Notes: generated from the letters alone by a model not told the origin. A DNA stretch of 25,711 nucleotides from DASXMX01 sp036794395 (GCA_036794395.1 DAIRGS010000068.1:1-25711); one strand, 5' to 3'. Positions 14,152-23,277 are shown, counted from the first letter of the stretch. A program made the numbers and translations.

Positions 14152-14182
14152 AAATTCGGCCTCGGTTCTTGAGGCCGGATTT
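14152..14182. terminator. Terminator hairpin after rny
   Basis: A 12-bp stem, AAATTCGGCCTC against GAGGCCGGATTT with one G-T pair, encloses a 7-nt loop and starts six bases after the rny stop on the minus strand. The A-rich left side gives a short T stretch on the minus strand, as expected for a rho-independent terminator. It could also work in the other direction. Confidence 0.7.
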
Positions 14183-14187
14183 CTAAT

Positions 14188-15753
14188 TTATCTTGCATAT
14201 TCCACCGACCGCACCTCGCGCATCACCGTAACCTTAATCTCGCCCGGATACTGCATTTCCGTTTCGATTTTCTTGGCGATGTCGCGGGCAATCTTGGCGC
14301 TGATTTTGTCGTCTACCATTTTCGCATCGACAATCACCCGCACCTCACGACCCGCCTGGATGGCATAGGCCTGGCGCACCCCATCAAATCCGGTCGCGAG
14401 CTCTTCGAGATCACGCAGGCGTTTGACATATCGTTCCAGGCTTTCGCGCCGCGCCCCTGGTCGGCTTGCGCTCATGGCGTCGGCGGCCATGATGATCGGC
14501 GTATAGGGCGTAGTCGCCGGAACATCCCCGTGGTGCGCGAGGCACGCATTCAGCACCGCTTCGGGCTCATTGAATTTTCGGAGGAACTCCATGCCGATCT
14601 GCGGATGGCCGCCCTCGGTCTCATGATCCATCGCTTTGCCAATGTCATGTAGCAGACCGGCCCGACGCGCCACCGCGCCATCAAGGCCCAGCTCATCCGC
14701 CATCATTTGTGCGAGGAAAGCCACTTCAATTGAATGCTTCAGCACGTTCTGCCCGTAGCTTGTTCGGAATGCGAGCCGACCCAGCAATGGGATGATCGGG
14801 CGTGCCACCGCGCCAACGTTTGCTTCCTGCACCGCTTCTTTGCCGAGCTTCAGCAGCTCGTCGTCCATCTCCTTGCTGGTCAGCATGACGATCTCTTCGA
14901 TGCGAGCGGGGTGAATCCGGCCATCCTGCACCAGCTTTTCCAGGGACTGGCGGGCAATCTCCCGCCGCACCGGATCGAAGCAACTGACGATCACTACGCC
15001 CGGCGTATCGTCGATGATGACATCCACGCCGGTCGCTTTTTCAAAGCTGCGAATATTCCGGCCCTCACGGCCAATCACCCGGCCCTTCATGTCGTCACTG
15101 GGGATCGTCACGGTACTGACAGTGTGATCGCTGGTGTGCTCTGCCGCGTAGCGCTGAATTGCCTGAATGACAATGGTCCGGCTCTTATCCTTGGCTTCTT
15201 CCTGAGCCTGCTCCGTGATCTGCTGGATCATGGCACCCGCCTCCTGGCGGCACTCGGTTTCAATTCGCTTGAGAAGCATCTCCTTAGCCTGCTCGGCGCT
15301 CATGCCCGAGAGTTGAATCAAACGCTCGCGTTGTTCTTTCACGACCCCGTCAAGCTGCAGTTCTTTTTCGGCGAGGCTTTTATCGCGACGTGACAGCCGG
15401 CCTTCGAGGTCGTCCAGATGCTTTTCCTTCATCGCAAGGGTATCGAGCTTCCGATCGAGCGTATCCTCACGCTTGGAGAGACGAGATTCCTGGGCCTGAA
15501 GCTGGGTGCGGGCCGATTCATTCTCGCGTTCAAATTGCTCCTTCAGCTTCAGTTGTTGTTGCCGGGCGGCGAGCTCAACTTCCTTGGCCTTGTTCTGCGC
15601 TTCCTGTGTCGTCGAGGTTCGCAAACGTTCAGCTTCGCTTTTGGCCTGTTCAAGTACGTTTCGAGCCGCGGTGCGAGTGAAGTACCAATACGCGACGGCT
15701 CCAAGCACGCCGCCAATGGCCAATCCGATGAGGATGCCAATCGTTATTTCCAT
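14188..15753 (-). CDS. rny: Ribonuclease Y
   Basis: From ATG 15753 the protein has 521 residues, close to the 520 of the Bacillus enzyme. A frame extension to GTG 15786 adds eleven residues before the membrane anchor and is less likely. Domains in order: an N-terminal membrane helix (residues 4-25), a long charged coiled coil (to about 190), a KH domain with GRVIGREGRNIR (224-235), and an HD domain with the metal-binding H340 and HD at 369-370 (LLHDIGKAMDHE), ending in the conserved KIETEMQYPGEIKVTVMRE. RNase Y starts mRNA decay as a membrane-bound endoribonuclease. A terminator hairpin follows directly. Confidence 0.95.
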   Translation of the reverse strand: MEITIGILIGLAIGGVLGAVAYWYFTRTAARNVLEQAKSEAERLRTSTTQEAQNKAKEVELAARQQQLKLKEQFERENESARTQLQAQESRLSKREDTLDRKLDTLAMKEKHLDDLEGRLSRRDKSLAEKELQLDGVVKEQRERLIQLSGMSAEQAKEMLLKRIETECRQEAGAMIQQITEQAQEEAKDKSRTIVIQAIQRYAAEHTSDHTVSTVTIPSDDMKGRVIGREGRNIRSFEKATGVDVIIDDTPGVVIVSCFDPVRREIARQSLEKLVQDGRIHPARIEEIVMLTSKEMDDELLKLGKEAVQEANVGAVARPIIPLLGRLAFRTSYGQNVLKHSIEVAFLAQMMADELGLDGAVARRAGLLHDIGKAMDHETEGGHPQIGMEFLRKFNEPEAVLNACLAHHGDVPATTPYTPIIMAADAMSASRPGARRESLERYVKRLRDLEELATGFDGVRQAYAIQAGREVRVIVDAKMVDDKISAKIARDIAKKIETEMQYPGEIKVTVMREVRSVEYAR

Positions 15754-15852
15754 AAGTCTGTTCCCCAAGTCATCCGTTGCTCGCACTCAGACGCGCAATC
15801 CCTGCGCAACGCGTGCGGGCGTCGGGAACTCATGACACATCAATAATGCGGA

Positions 15853-16158
15853 TTAACTGACGACCAGGGGTGGCGCAAGCGCAGCGAAGAAAGAGCCCAT
15901 GCGACATTCGGCAGGGCACAGTTCGCTGAATTGGTCAGGGACGGTGGGTGGAGCCCGTAAGTGCAGTCTGGCCCTTATCTTGGCAGCCAAGCTGTGCCGT
16001 GTCGGTTCGGGGGAGGTCAAAAACGGCATCGGCCCCGACGGGACCAGGGCCGCTTGGGGTGACGCAGTTCGAAGCGTCAAAACCAGCCCAAGAATTAGTA
16101 GCAACGTCAGCATCAGCATCAGGACCGCTGACACGAAGATGGGCGCTGCCGCTTGCAC
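15853..16158 (-). CDS. Possible small membrane protein upstream of rny
   Basis: The 101-residue frame begins with GTG and has a long hydrophobic stretch, PIFVSAVLMLMLTLLLILGL, near its N-terminus, with a more polar, Pro- and Arg-containing remainder. A GGAG lies ten bases before the start. It runs in the same direction as rny and ends 99 nt before it. No family is recognised. The hydrophobic helix speaks for a single-pass membrane protein, but the C-terminal part is of low complexity and could be chance; the plus-strand frames here look less protein-like. Confidence 0.4.
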   Translation of the reverse strand: MQAAAPIFVSAVLMLMLTLLLILGLVLTLRTASPQAALVPSGPMPFLTSPEPTRHSLAAKIRARLHLRAPPTVPDQFSELCPAECRMGSFFAALAPPLVVS

Positions 16159-16563
16159 GGGGGGAACTCCAGAATAACCACGATCGTTATGACCCGTTGC
16201 GGTTCCAAGATTGAAATCCGCAAGAGCTTACGTCAAACATGGCCTGAGCGAGTCCGATCATCCGCTACAAACCGGACCCCGGCCCACAGGGCGTTTTTTC
16301 ACCCTGTCGACCTTCATCAAATCTTACGCGATTCATGACGGGGGGACAAGCTACGATCCTGTCGCGCGATTGCCGCGCAATTACCTCGCGAGCACCTGCC
16401 TGCTAAACTCTAGCTACATGGCCGTGCACGATCACGCGCTTGTGGTGCAGGTCTCCAGACCTGCACATGCAGGCTTGGAAACCTGCACCACAATGGACGG
16501 ACTCCGCACGGTTATTTTGTTGAAATACCATAAGGATGATGCACCCCGGGGATTATCCCACCG
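16159..16563. other. Gene-free stretch holding a palindromic repeat
   Basis: About 400 nt contain no convincing gene. The 118-codon plus-strand frame over 16211-16567 is explained in part by the palindromic repeat at 16442-16491. No clear promoter for the DUF4159 gene was found near its ATG. Confidence 0.5.
16442..16491. repeat. Palindromic repeat (GTGGTGCAGGTTTCCA type)
   Basis: Two 24-nt arms, 16442-16465 and 16468-16491, form an inverted repeat with three mismatches and a 2-nt centre. It is nearly a perfect palindrome and would form a cruciform or long hairpin. It lies 73 nt before the DUF4159 gene. By memory, the GTGCAGGTTTCCAAGCCTGC motif is a dispersed repeat in planctomycete-like genomes. 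Confidence 0.75.
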
Positions 16564-19314
16564 ATGAGAACCCGATGCCCCGCCTGCGGAAAAACCAGCA
16601 CGCTCCCGGATTCTGAATCCGGCCAGGGCGTCATTTGCGTAGCCTGCGGCGAACGTTACGAGGCCCCCCACGTTTTCCCGGCCACGTCGACCCAAACCAT
16701 ATCGGCGCGAGGTGACTCGCCAACCGCTCAATTGGATCATCGCGGAACAAAGCCGCAGCTGATTCTCGCGACATGGGCGACTGTTGGAATTGGGCTGCTC
16801 CTTACATTGGTCATCTGGTCGTTCGCTTCAATTCAATCGGGGCAGCCAAATGGGCCCGTTGAACATAAGGCTGTCGCAAAGGGCCCGGCACCCACCGCTG
16901 AGGGTAAGCATTCCGAAACACCAGCCGGAACGACCCGCGCCGTTTTAACGACCGCTCCAGCGCCAGTGCCTGCGACGACGCGCCCGAAAGAGAAGATTGT
17001 CGCGTTCATCCCTCCCGTTCCGCGTTCGATCGCGGTCCCGCCGGAGACGCCAAAAATTGTTGGCCAGCCGAGCGTGATTGCGCGGCCCCCTGCGACGCGG
17101 CGCGCTGCAGAGCACGAAGATCTCAGCGATGTGCAAATTGGGGAGGCGATTCGTAAAGCAGTCGATTATCTGCTGGCGCAGTTCAGCCCCAGCACGGGTC
17201 TGTTGCGGAAACTCGATCCGAATACATACGACCTGTCGATGGGTGAAGATGCGCTTTGCGTTTATGCGCTTCTTCAGGCGTCGCAGTCGATCGATGATTC
17301 GAGGCTGAATCCCAAATCGACGCGGATGAAGGAAATGGTTTCGGCGATGAAGCAGTTGCCGCTTCAGCAATTCAGCCGGGAGACGTACGCTCGCGCGCTT
17401 CGTGCGTCTGCGCTGGCGGTCTACGATGCACCCGAAGATCGTCAGACGTTGGCAGCCGACACATTGGCGCTGGCGCGCGGTGCGCGCGCGGGAGCGTATT
17501 CATATCGCGTCAGTTCAAATCGCGGGTCGGGCCGTTTTGGGGGGTGGGATAATTCTAATTCGCAGTATGGCCTCCTGGGTGTCTGGTCCGGCGCGGAAGT
17601 CGGGCGCGAAGTGCCAAGCACTTACTGGCAAGCGGTGAGCAAACATTGGGAGGCGACGCAAAGCGCCGATGGCGAATGGAGCTATCACGGCCCGGATCGG
17701 GTCGGAACCCACTCGATGACCTGTGCCGGGCTCGCCTCACTGTTCGTCGCCCACGACTACCTTGAGCCCGCAAGGTTCACGGGGAGCGTAGGGCGAGAGC
17801 CGTTTGTTCCGGCGATTGTCCGTGGGCTGAAGTGGCTCGAAACGGACGACAACAGCATCACGCTTGATCATGAGGGCTACGACCTCTACGGCGTTGAACG
17901 CGTTGGTCTTGCTTCAGGATTCAAATACCTCGGCACCCACGACTGGTATCGCGAACTGGCGGCCAAGACGATCAAGAACCAGAGCGCTGATGGTTCGTTT
18001 AATGAGCAGTTTCGGGCGTACGGGCCGTTGGTTGAAACGGCTTACAGCCTGCTATTCCTGGCGCGCGGACGCCATCCCATTCTCATGAACAAGCTGCGTT
18101 TCGACGGCCATTGGGCCAACCGGCCGCGGGATGTGGCGAATCTGGCGCGCTTCGCGGCGCACCAGCTCGAGCGTCCGCTCAACTGGCAGGTTGTCCCAAT
18201 CTCCCGGCAGGTTGTCCCCACTTCCCGCGACTGGGCCGATTGGATGGACTCACCCATTCTCTATCTCGCGAGCCACGAAGCCCCCAAGCTGTCCGATGAC
18301 GACTGCGATCGCATTCGCCAATTTGTTGACAATGGCGGCCTGCTGTTCACCCAAGCTGACGGAAATGCTTCCGAATTCAACAGTTTTGCAGTGGAACTGG
18401 CCAAGCGGCTCTTCCCGGCGTATCCGATGACGGATCTCCCCGCCAATCATCCGATGTACAGCATGCAGTTTCGTCTGGCGCCGGTTCCCGGTTTGAAGGC
18501 GGTGAGCAATGGCTCACGCCTGCTCATGCTGCATTCTACACTTGACCTCTCAAAATATTGGGAGCTGCGCGACTTCAAGAGCAAAGCCGAGATGTTTCAA
18601 TGGGGAACGAATCTTTTTCTGTATGCGGCAGGGAAGCGCGATTTGCGCAATCGCCTGGATTCAACCTACATCCCGCCGCCCACGGCCCCGCCCATTACGA
18701 CATTTCGCATCGCACGCCTGCGCTACGATGGAAACTGGAACCCCGAGCCGGCAGCTTGGGTGCGGTTTGGCCGGTGGTTCACCGGGGAAACGGGATATGG
18801 ACTTGAGGTGAGCGATGTTGCCATCACGGACCTCAAACCCGCAACCGCTCCTGTCGCGGTGCTTACCGGCACCTCCCGCCACGATCTAACCGACGCCGAA
18901 GCCGCAGCCATCAAATCGTTTGTTGAGTCAGGGGGCGTGATCTTTGTTGATATGTGCGGCGGCTCGGGCGACTTTTACGCCGGGCTGGAAAGCTCGCTCT
19001 ATCTCAAGGCCTTCGCCGATGCCCCGCTGCGAACGGTCGCGGGAAGCCATCCCCTGCTTTCCGGCGATCAATCCGGCATGGACGACCTCTCTCGCCCCCG
19101 GCTTCGCATTTTCGCCATCGAATCGCTCGGCGCCGATGGCGGAGCCCCCCAGGAACTCTCCGCCGGTCGGGGTCACATCGTCACGACCCGGCTGGATGTC
19201 ACCACAGGCCTGCTCGGTACCCAAACCTGGGGCATTCGCGGATATGATCCCGATTATGCCCAGCGCCTGGCGAAAAATGTCATCCTCTGGACGCTGGATG
19301 GGCAACGCGATTAA
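16564..19314 (+). CDS. Zinc-ribbon, prenyltransferase-like repeat and DUF4159 membrane protein
   Basis: The 916-residue protein opens with a small zinc ribbon (C5, C8, C25, C28), has a membrane helix at about 66-90, then a Pro/Ala/Thr-rich linker. Residues about 190-500 contain alpha-alpha barrel repeats of the squalene cyclase/prenyltransferase type (IRKAVDYLLAQ; GEWSYHG; MTCAGLASLFVA; NQSADGSFNE; VETAYSLLFLARG). No DXDD catalytic motif was noticed, so cyclase activity is not expected. From about 515 two DUF4159-like domains follow (SPILYLASHEAP, then VDNGGLLFTQADG; later APVAVLTGTS and VESGGVIFVDMCGG). The topology puts the ribbon in the cytosol and the rest outside. Planctomycetes carry several such proteins near genes for regulatory ATPases and von Willebrand factor proteins; their role is unknown. 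A 21-nt in-frame duplication lies at 18185-18226. Confidence 0.82.
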   Translation: MRTRCPACGKTSTLPDSESGQGVICVACGERYEAPHVFPATSTQTISARGDSPTAQLDHRGTKPQLILATWATVGIGLLLTLVIWSFASIQSGQPNGPVEHKAVAKGPAPTAEGKHSETPAGTTRAVLTTAPAPVPATTRPKEKIVAFIPPVPRSIAVPPETPKIVGQPSVIARPPATRRAAEHEDLSDVQIGEAIRKAVDYLLAQFSPSTGLLRKLDPNTYDLSMGEDALCVYALLQASQSIDDSRLNPKSTRMKEMVSAMKQLPLQQFSRETYARALRASALAVYDAPEDRQTLAADTLALARGARAGAYSYRVSSNRGSGRFGGWDNSNSQYGLLGVWSGAEVGREVPSTYWQAVSKHWEATQSADGEWSYHGPDRVGTHSMTCAGLASLFVAHDYLEPARFTGSVGREPFVPAIVRGLKWLETDDNSITLDHEGYDLYGVERVGLASGFKYLGTHDWYRELAAKTIKNQSADGSFNEQFRAYGPLVETAYSLLFLARGRHPILMNKLRFDGHWANRPRDVANLARFAAHQLERPLNWQVVPISRQVVPTSRDWADWMDSPILYLASHEAPKLSDDDCDRIRQFVDNGGLLFTQADGNASEFNSFAVELAKRLFPAYPMTDLPANHPMYSMQFRLAPVPGLKAVSNGSRLLMLHSTLDLSKYWELRDFKSKAEMFQWGTNLFLYAAGKRDLRNRLDSTYIPPPTAPPITTFRIARLRYDGNWNPEPAAWVRFGRWFTGETGYGLEVSDVAITDLKPATAPVAVLTGTSRHDLTDAEAAAIKSFVESGGVIFVDMCGGSGDFYAGLESSLYLKAFADAPLRTVAGSHPLLSGDQSGMDDLSRPRLRIFAIESLGADGGAPQELSAGRGHIVTTRLDVTTGLLGTQTWGIRGYDPDYAQRLAKNVILWTLDGQRD
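18185..18226 (+). repeat. 21-nt in-frame tandem duplication
   Basis: Two units of 21 nt stand head to tail and differ at three positions. They encode QVVPISR and QVVPTSR at the start of the first DUF4159 domain. The reading frame is kept, so the protein simply gains seven residues. The sequence resembles GGGACAACCTGCC repeats of intergenic regions. Confidence 0.75.
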
Positions 19315-19372
19315 GAGCCCTTAACTGCACCCGGCGGCGAATCCGCCCACATCAGGGCCAGAAGGAGCGGCA

Positions 19373-19897
19373 GTGGAAGAGGAAAATCCGGTCGAAAAAG
19401 CGCACGAAGATCTGCACGAGAAGGCCGAGCATTCGCGTGAGCCGTGGATCGGACGTGTCGCGCTCACCGCGGCTTTGCTGGCAGGCATCGCCGCCATTGC
19501 CTCCAGCCTGTCGGGCCACCACGAAAGTGAAGGCATCCTCGAGCAAATCAAAGCCAGCGACCAATGGTCCTACTACCAGGCCAAGGGGATCAAGGCCGAC
19601 ATCTTTAAAGTCCTCAAGCCTGAATCTCCAGAAATCCGCCGGTACACCGAAGAACAAAAGGAAATTCGCGCCGAGGCGACCAAGGCCCAGGAGGCATCAC
19701 GCGCCCACATGCAGGTCCACCAGATCTTCGCCAAAGCCGTGACATTCTCCCAAATCGCAATCGCCATCGCCGCGATTACCGTGCTGACCCGCCGCCCCGG
19801 CTTCTGGGCCGTCAGCCTCATCTTCGGCGGCATCGCTCTGGCCTATCTAGCGCAGGGCCTATGGCTCACGTATCACCTGCGCGAATTAATGGGCTGA
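19373..19897 (+). CDS. DUF4337-like membrane protein
   Basis: The 174-residue protein fits the DUF4337 family. A charged N-terminus (EKAHEDLHEKAEHS) is followed by a membrane helix (RVALTAALLAGIAAIASSLSG), then SDQWSYYQAKGIKADIFKVL and a charged EEQKEIRAEATKAQEASRAH helix. Two C-terminal membrane helices follow (FSQIAIAIAAITVLT; AVSLIFGGIALAYLA). The function of the family is unknown. GTG 19373 is chosen because AAGGAG lies five bases upstream (19362-19367). The gene follows the DUF4159 gene by 58 nt on the same strand and may be cotranscribed. Confidence 0.82.
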   Translation: MEEENPVEKAHEDLHEKAEHSREPWIGRVALTAALLAGIAAIASSLSGHHESEGILEQIKASDQWSYYQAKGIKADIFKVLKPESPEIRRYTEEQKEIRAEATKAQEASRAHMQVHQIFAKAVTFSQIAIAIAAITVLTRRPGFWAVSLIFGGIALAYLAQGLWLTYHLRELMG

Positions 19898-19997
19898 TGG
19901 ATGACCCAAATCGCCCCAGTTGCGAACCCCTCCCAACGCGCGTAAGATCACCCCGCGATTTGGCCCGGTGCATTTCCAGTGCATCCTGCCCCGATTC

Positions 19998-20071
<74 letters not shown>

Positions 20072-20158
20072 TTGCCTTTCCTCCAAATCTGACCTTGGAT
20101 GTCGATTTTCAATCGTCCTTATTGCACACTGGGCGAATTCAGACAACGTAGATAGAGA

Positions 20159-22249
20159 ATGCCGAAGCTGACCACTGCCGAACTCGTGAAGCTTCGCTCT
20201 GAGTTGAGGCGCGCCCAGGATATTCAGAAACGCGGGCAGCTACACGAGGCCGAGCGCGAATACAAAGCAATCCTTGCTCGACTGCCGGGACACCCGGCGG
20301 TGTTACAAGGCCTCGGTCTGTTGAAACATTATGAGGGCAAGCACGAGGAAGCATTGCAGTTCCTACGCGAGGCTGTGTTGCAAGCCCCGCGGGCTGTGGA
20401 GATCAGGTGCAACCTCGCGGCGGTCATGGGAATGCTGGGACGCCACTGCGACGCGGCGCAGGAGATCCGTGAAGCACTTCGATGGCAGCCGGATTACGCC
20501 CAAGGATGGCGCAACCTCGGCGTTTCGCTCGAGAAGAACCGTGACTTCGAGAAAGCGATCGATGCGTATCGAAAAGCGTTGGAACTGGAGCCACGTGACG
20601 CCACCGCGTGGACATTCCTCGGAAACGTAAACCGGCAGTTGAAGCGGTGGAGCGACGCGGAGGCCGCCTATCGTCAGTCGTTGCTGATAGCAGGGTCGTC
20701 CGCAGAAGTTCATCACAGTTTAGGACTAGTCGCTCGGGCCCAGAAACGGCAAGACGATGCGATTGCGGAGTTTCGAACCGCCTTGTCGTTGCGGCCGAAT
20801 TACAGTCGGGCGCGGATCGGCCTCGCGAGGATTCTTGATCGATCCGATAGATTTGTCGAAGCCGCCGATGTGCTGCGCGAGGGGCTGCGACTGCAACCGG
20901 ATAATCCGACACCTTATTCGTATCTGGGTCACACTCTCGGTGAGCTTGGCGAACTCGACGAAGTCATCGCCTGCTTTCGCACGCAGTTAGCCCGGGATCC
21001 CCAGGCTTCCGCGGTTAGAAGTGCATTGCTCTACACGCTTCACTATCACGCCGCTTCCACACCTGAACTGCTCTATCACGAACATTTGGAGTGGGGCAGA
21101 CGGCATGTGGATCCGCTTCAGTCGGTGCGGCGGCCGCACACCAACGATCGGAAAATGGTTCGGCGTCTCAAGGTCGGCTACGTCTCGCCCGATTTTCGCG
21201 AACATACCGTTCCTCGCTTCATCTCGCCGGTGATCAAGAATCATTCTCGTGACCGTTTTGAAATCTATTGCTACAGCAACTCGGATCGAGAAGATCCGAC
21301 CAAGTCTCGCCTGAAGGGATGGGCGGATCACTGGCGAGAAATCCGCAAACTGTCCGACGAAGACGTTGATCGCGTGATCCGAGAAGACGGCATCGACATT
21401 CTGGTCGATCTACGTGGGCACGCGGCGGACAATCGGCTCCTCCTTTTTGCCCGCAAGCCCGCACCGGTACAGGTGGTGATGGTGGGCTACTTTGATACCA
21501 CCGGCCTCTCGACGATCGATTACCGGATTACGGATCAGCACCAGGACCCGCTGGGGATGTCAGAGCAGTACCATGTTGAAACGCTCGCGCGCTTGCCTGA
21601 AACCTCGTGGTGTTACGCGGCCGACGACCAGGCTCCAGACATCGCAGAGCCGCCGGCGCTGACCACGGGCTTCGTCACTTTCGGCTCTTTGAACAAGATC
21701 ATCAAAGTGACCCCGGAATGCGCGCGGCTTTGGGCAACCGTACTCGAAGCGGTGGGCAATTCCCGGCTCATGCTCGTCGTCCCCGGCCAGGATTCACGTC
21801 AGGTCATCCGCGACCGACTGATCCGTTTCGGCTTGCCCCCGGATCGCGTCGTGCTGGTCGACAAGGCACCCACGCGCAACGCATATCTAAACCGTTATGC
21901 CCAGATCGATATCGCGTTAGACACTTATCCGTTTTCGGGGATCACCACGACCTGCGACGCTCTGTGGATGGGAGTGCCGACTGTGACGCTCGCCGGCGCA
22001 ACCTCGGTTTCGCGCGCGAGCCGCAGTATCATGTCCGCCGTTGAACTGGGCGAGTTCGCCGCAACCACCGTAATTCAGTACGCACAGGCTGCGGCGGCTC
22101 TCGCCAGGGATTTAGCGCGCGTCACGTCACTGCGCGCGGGAATGCGCGAGCGCATGCGAAGCTCGCCACTGATGAACCAGGCCGCGTTTACCGGGCATCT
22201 CGAATCCGCCTTCAGCGCGATGTGGGCGCGGTGGGTGGCGACGCACTGA
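20159..22249 (+). CDS. TPR-containing GT41 glycosyltransferase (bacterial OGT/SPINDLY-like)
   Basis: The 696-residue protein has about seven or eight tetratricopeptide repeats at residues 15-285 (for example GWRNLGVSLEKNRDFEKAID and YRKALELEPRDATAWTFLGN) and a GT41 catalytic region at about 290-690. Family signatures visible are VGYVSPDFREHTV (H349), LRGHAADNRLLLFARKPAP (H421), TFGSLNKIIKVTP with a conserved lysine, IALDTYPFSGITTTCDAL, and GVPTVTLAG. GT41 enzymes attach GlcNAc or related sugars to Ser/Thr of proteins chosen by the TPR superhelix. A variation is GYFDTTG (443-449), where GYPxTTG is usual. It is cytosolic with no signal. It begins 88 nt after the tRNA gene and precedes two exported proteins rich in Ser/Thr. 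Confidence 0.9.
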   Translation: MPKLTTAELVKLRSELRRAQDIQKRGQLHEAEREYKAILARLPGHPAVLQGLGLLKHYEGKHEEALQFLREAVLQAPRAVEIRCNLAAVMGMLGRHCDAAQEIREALRWQPDYAQGWRNLGVSLEKNRDFEKAIDAYRKALELEPRDATAWTFLGNVNRQLKRWSDAEAAYRQSLLIAGSSAEVHHSLGLVARAQKRQDDAIAEFRTALSLRPNYSRARIGLARILDRSDRFVEAADVLREGLRLQPDNPTPYSYLGHTLGELGELDEVIACFRTQLARDPQASAVRSALLYTLHYHAASTPELLYHEHLEWGRRHVDPLQSVRRPHTNDRKMVRRLKVGYVSPDFREHTVPRFISPVIKNHSRDRFEIYCYSNSDREDPTKSRLKGWADHWREIRKLSDEDVDRVIREDGIDILVDLRGHAADNRLLLFARKPAPVQVVMVGYFDTTGLSTIDYRITDQHQDPLGMSEQYHVETLARLPETSWCYAADDQAPDIAEPPALTTGFVTFGSLNKIIKVTPECARLWATVLEAVGNSRLMLVVPGQDSRQVIRDRLIRFGLPPDRVVLVDKAPTRNAYLNRYAQIDIALDTYPFSGITTTCDALWMGVPTVTLAGATSVSRASRSIMSAVELGEFAATTVIQYAQAAAALARDLARVTSLRAGMRERMRSSPLMNQAAFTGHLESAFSAMWARWVATH

Positions 22250-22404
22250 CTCAGCAATGTCGCGCTGGGTGGACGCGCTGTTGTTTGGCGAAGCAGATTT
22301 CGTCGCTGCCACCGCTGACCTGTTACAGTCCCGCTGATTCAAATCGGGGTTCCTAGCGACAAAAGGGCATTTGTTGTTGGGCTCCCCTCACATCGGAGGA
22401 CTGA

Positions 22405-23127
22405 ATGACCGCGTGCAGGGTACCGATCGAAGCGCTTGAACGGCGAGTGATGTTTTCGGCCGCGCCTTTGCCGCTCCAGGGGGCGACAATAACGCTCCAG
22501 CCGATCGTCTTGGGAACCGATGGCGCCTCAATGTCCCAGGCAATCGCGGCGTTCACCGGCGCGGAGGGCGAGGTGGGACAGCCGACCGCCAACCTTCCTG
22601 TGGCAAACGTGCGATGGGGCGACGGCAAGAGTGACCGGGCCGATCCAACCGCATTCGACTCACTGAATCGGCTCATCGTTGCACCAAGCCATGTCTATCA
22701 CCGTGCCGGCGTTTTTGCGATCGCCGTCATATTGGTACAGAACAAGAAGACCGTCGGCCACGCTCTGGAGCGCATACAGGTCCTCTCCGTTAGCCCCGGC
22801 GGTTTACACCTGGGCGTATCGCCCGGCCAATCGTTCAGCGGCGACGTCGGCCAATTCACTGCGAACTACCCGGTGATTGAAAGCAATACGGTTATCAATT
22901 GGGGCGATCGCAGCACATCGCCGCCTGATTCCATCCAAAGGGTGACGGCCGATCAATACGACGTGACCAGCAGTCACACCTATCGCCGTGCGGGCACCTA
23001 CCGAATTGTGGTGAGCAGCAAAGTTGGCGCTCCGTCAATCTTCAATACAGATGTCGCCAGCGTAATCATGGTGAAAAAATCGCGCACGAAGATTGCGCTC
23101 ATTCGCGGAAGCGGCGCCTCAATTTAA
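22405..23127 (+). CDS. Secreted PKD-like protein with LEPR-XLL-like N-terminus
   Basis: The 240-residue protein begins MTACRVPIEALERRVMFSA. This belongs to the planctomycete N-terminal signature LExRxLLSA (LEPR-XLL), found on many exported and cell-surface proteins and thought to go with export or sorting. Two PKD-like beta domains follow, with VRWGDG and HVYHRAGVFAIAV in the first, VINWGDR and SSHTYRRAGTYRIVV in the second. There are no catalytic motifs; this is probably a structural or binding surface protein. A good GGAGGA lies four bases before the ATG. The C-terminus is basic. Confidence 0.72.
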   Translation: MTACRVPIEALERRVMFSAAPLPLQGATITLQPIVLGTDGASMSQAIAAFTGAEGEVGQPTANLPVANVRWGDGKSDRADPTAFDSLNRLIVAPSHVYHRAGVFAIAVILVQNKKTVGHALERIQVLSVSPGGLHLGVSPGQSFSGDVGQFTANYPVIESNTVINWGDRSTSPPDSIQRVTADQYDVTSSHTYRRAGTYRIVVSSKVGAPSIFNTDVASVIMVKKSRTKIALIRGSGASI

Positions 23128-23135
23128 TTTTATAG

Positions 23136-23163
23136 TTGACTCCGCTCGACGAGACGATAACTT
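23136..23163 (+). promoter_or_regulatory. Possible promoter before the FN3/PKD gene
   Basis: TTGACT (23136-23141) and TAACTT (23158-23163) are 16 nt apart. The -35 box is good but the -10 box matches only three of six bases. It would give a leader of about 108 nt containing the hairpin at 23244-23266. Confidence 0.3.
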
Positions 23164-23243
23164 GGCGAACTTCTTACGGTCGTGCGGGGCGCTCTAGTTC
23201 ATACTGGAGTGGGTCCATGTGAAGTCCAACTCAACTCGTTTGC

Positions 23244-23266
23244 GCCCCCCGTCGTCAAAGGGGGGC
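23244..23266 (+). promoter_or_regulatory. GC hairpin next to a ribosome binding site
   Basis: A perfect seven-pair stem, GCCCCCC (23244-23250) with GGGGGGC (23260-23266), encloses a 9-nt loop and ends two bases before the Shine-Dalgarno GGAGG (23269-23273) of the next gene. Such a position could hinder or tune ribosome loading. No known riboswitch class is recognised. Confidence 0.5.
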
Positions 23267-23277
23267 TCGGAGGCTGT

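Noticed and set aside
14734..15393. 219-codon plus-strand frame
   Set aside because: Antisense of RNase Y.
16211..16567. 118-codon plus-strand frame before the DUF4159 gene
   Set aside because: Much of it is a translation of the palindromic repeat; no domain and no ribosome binding site.
21607..22044. 145-codon plus-strand frame
   Set aside because: A shifted frame within the GT41 catalytic region.
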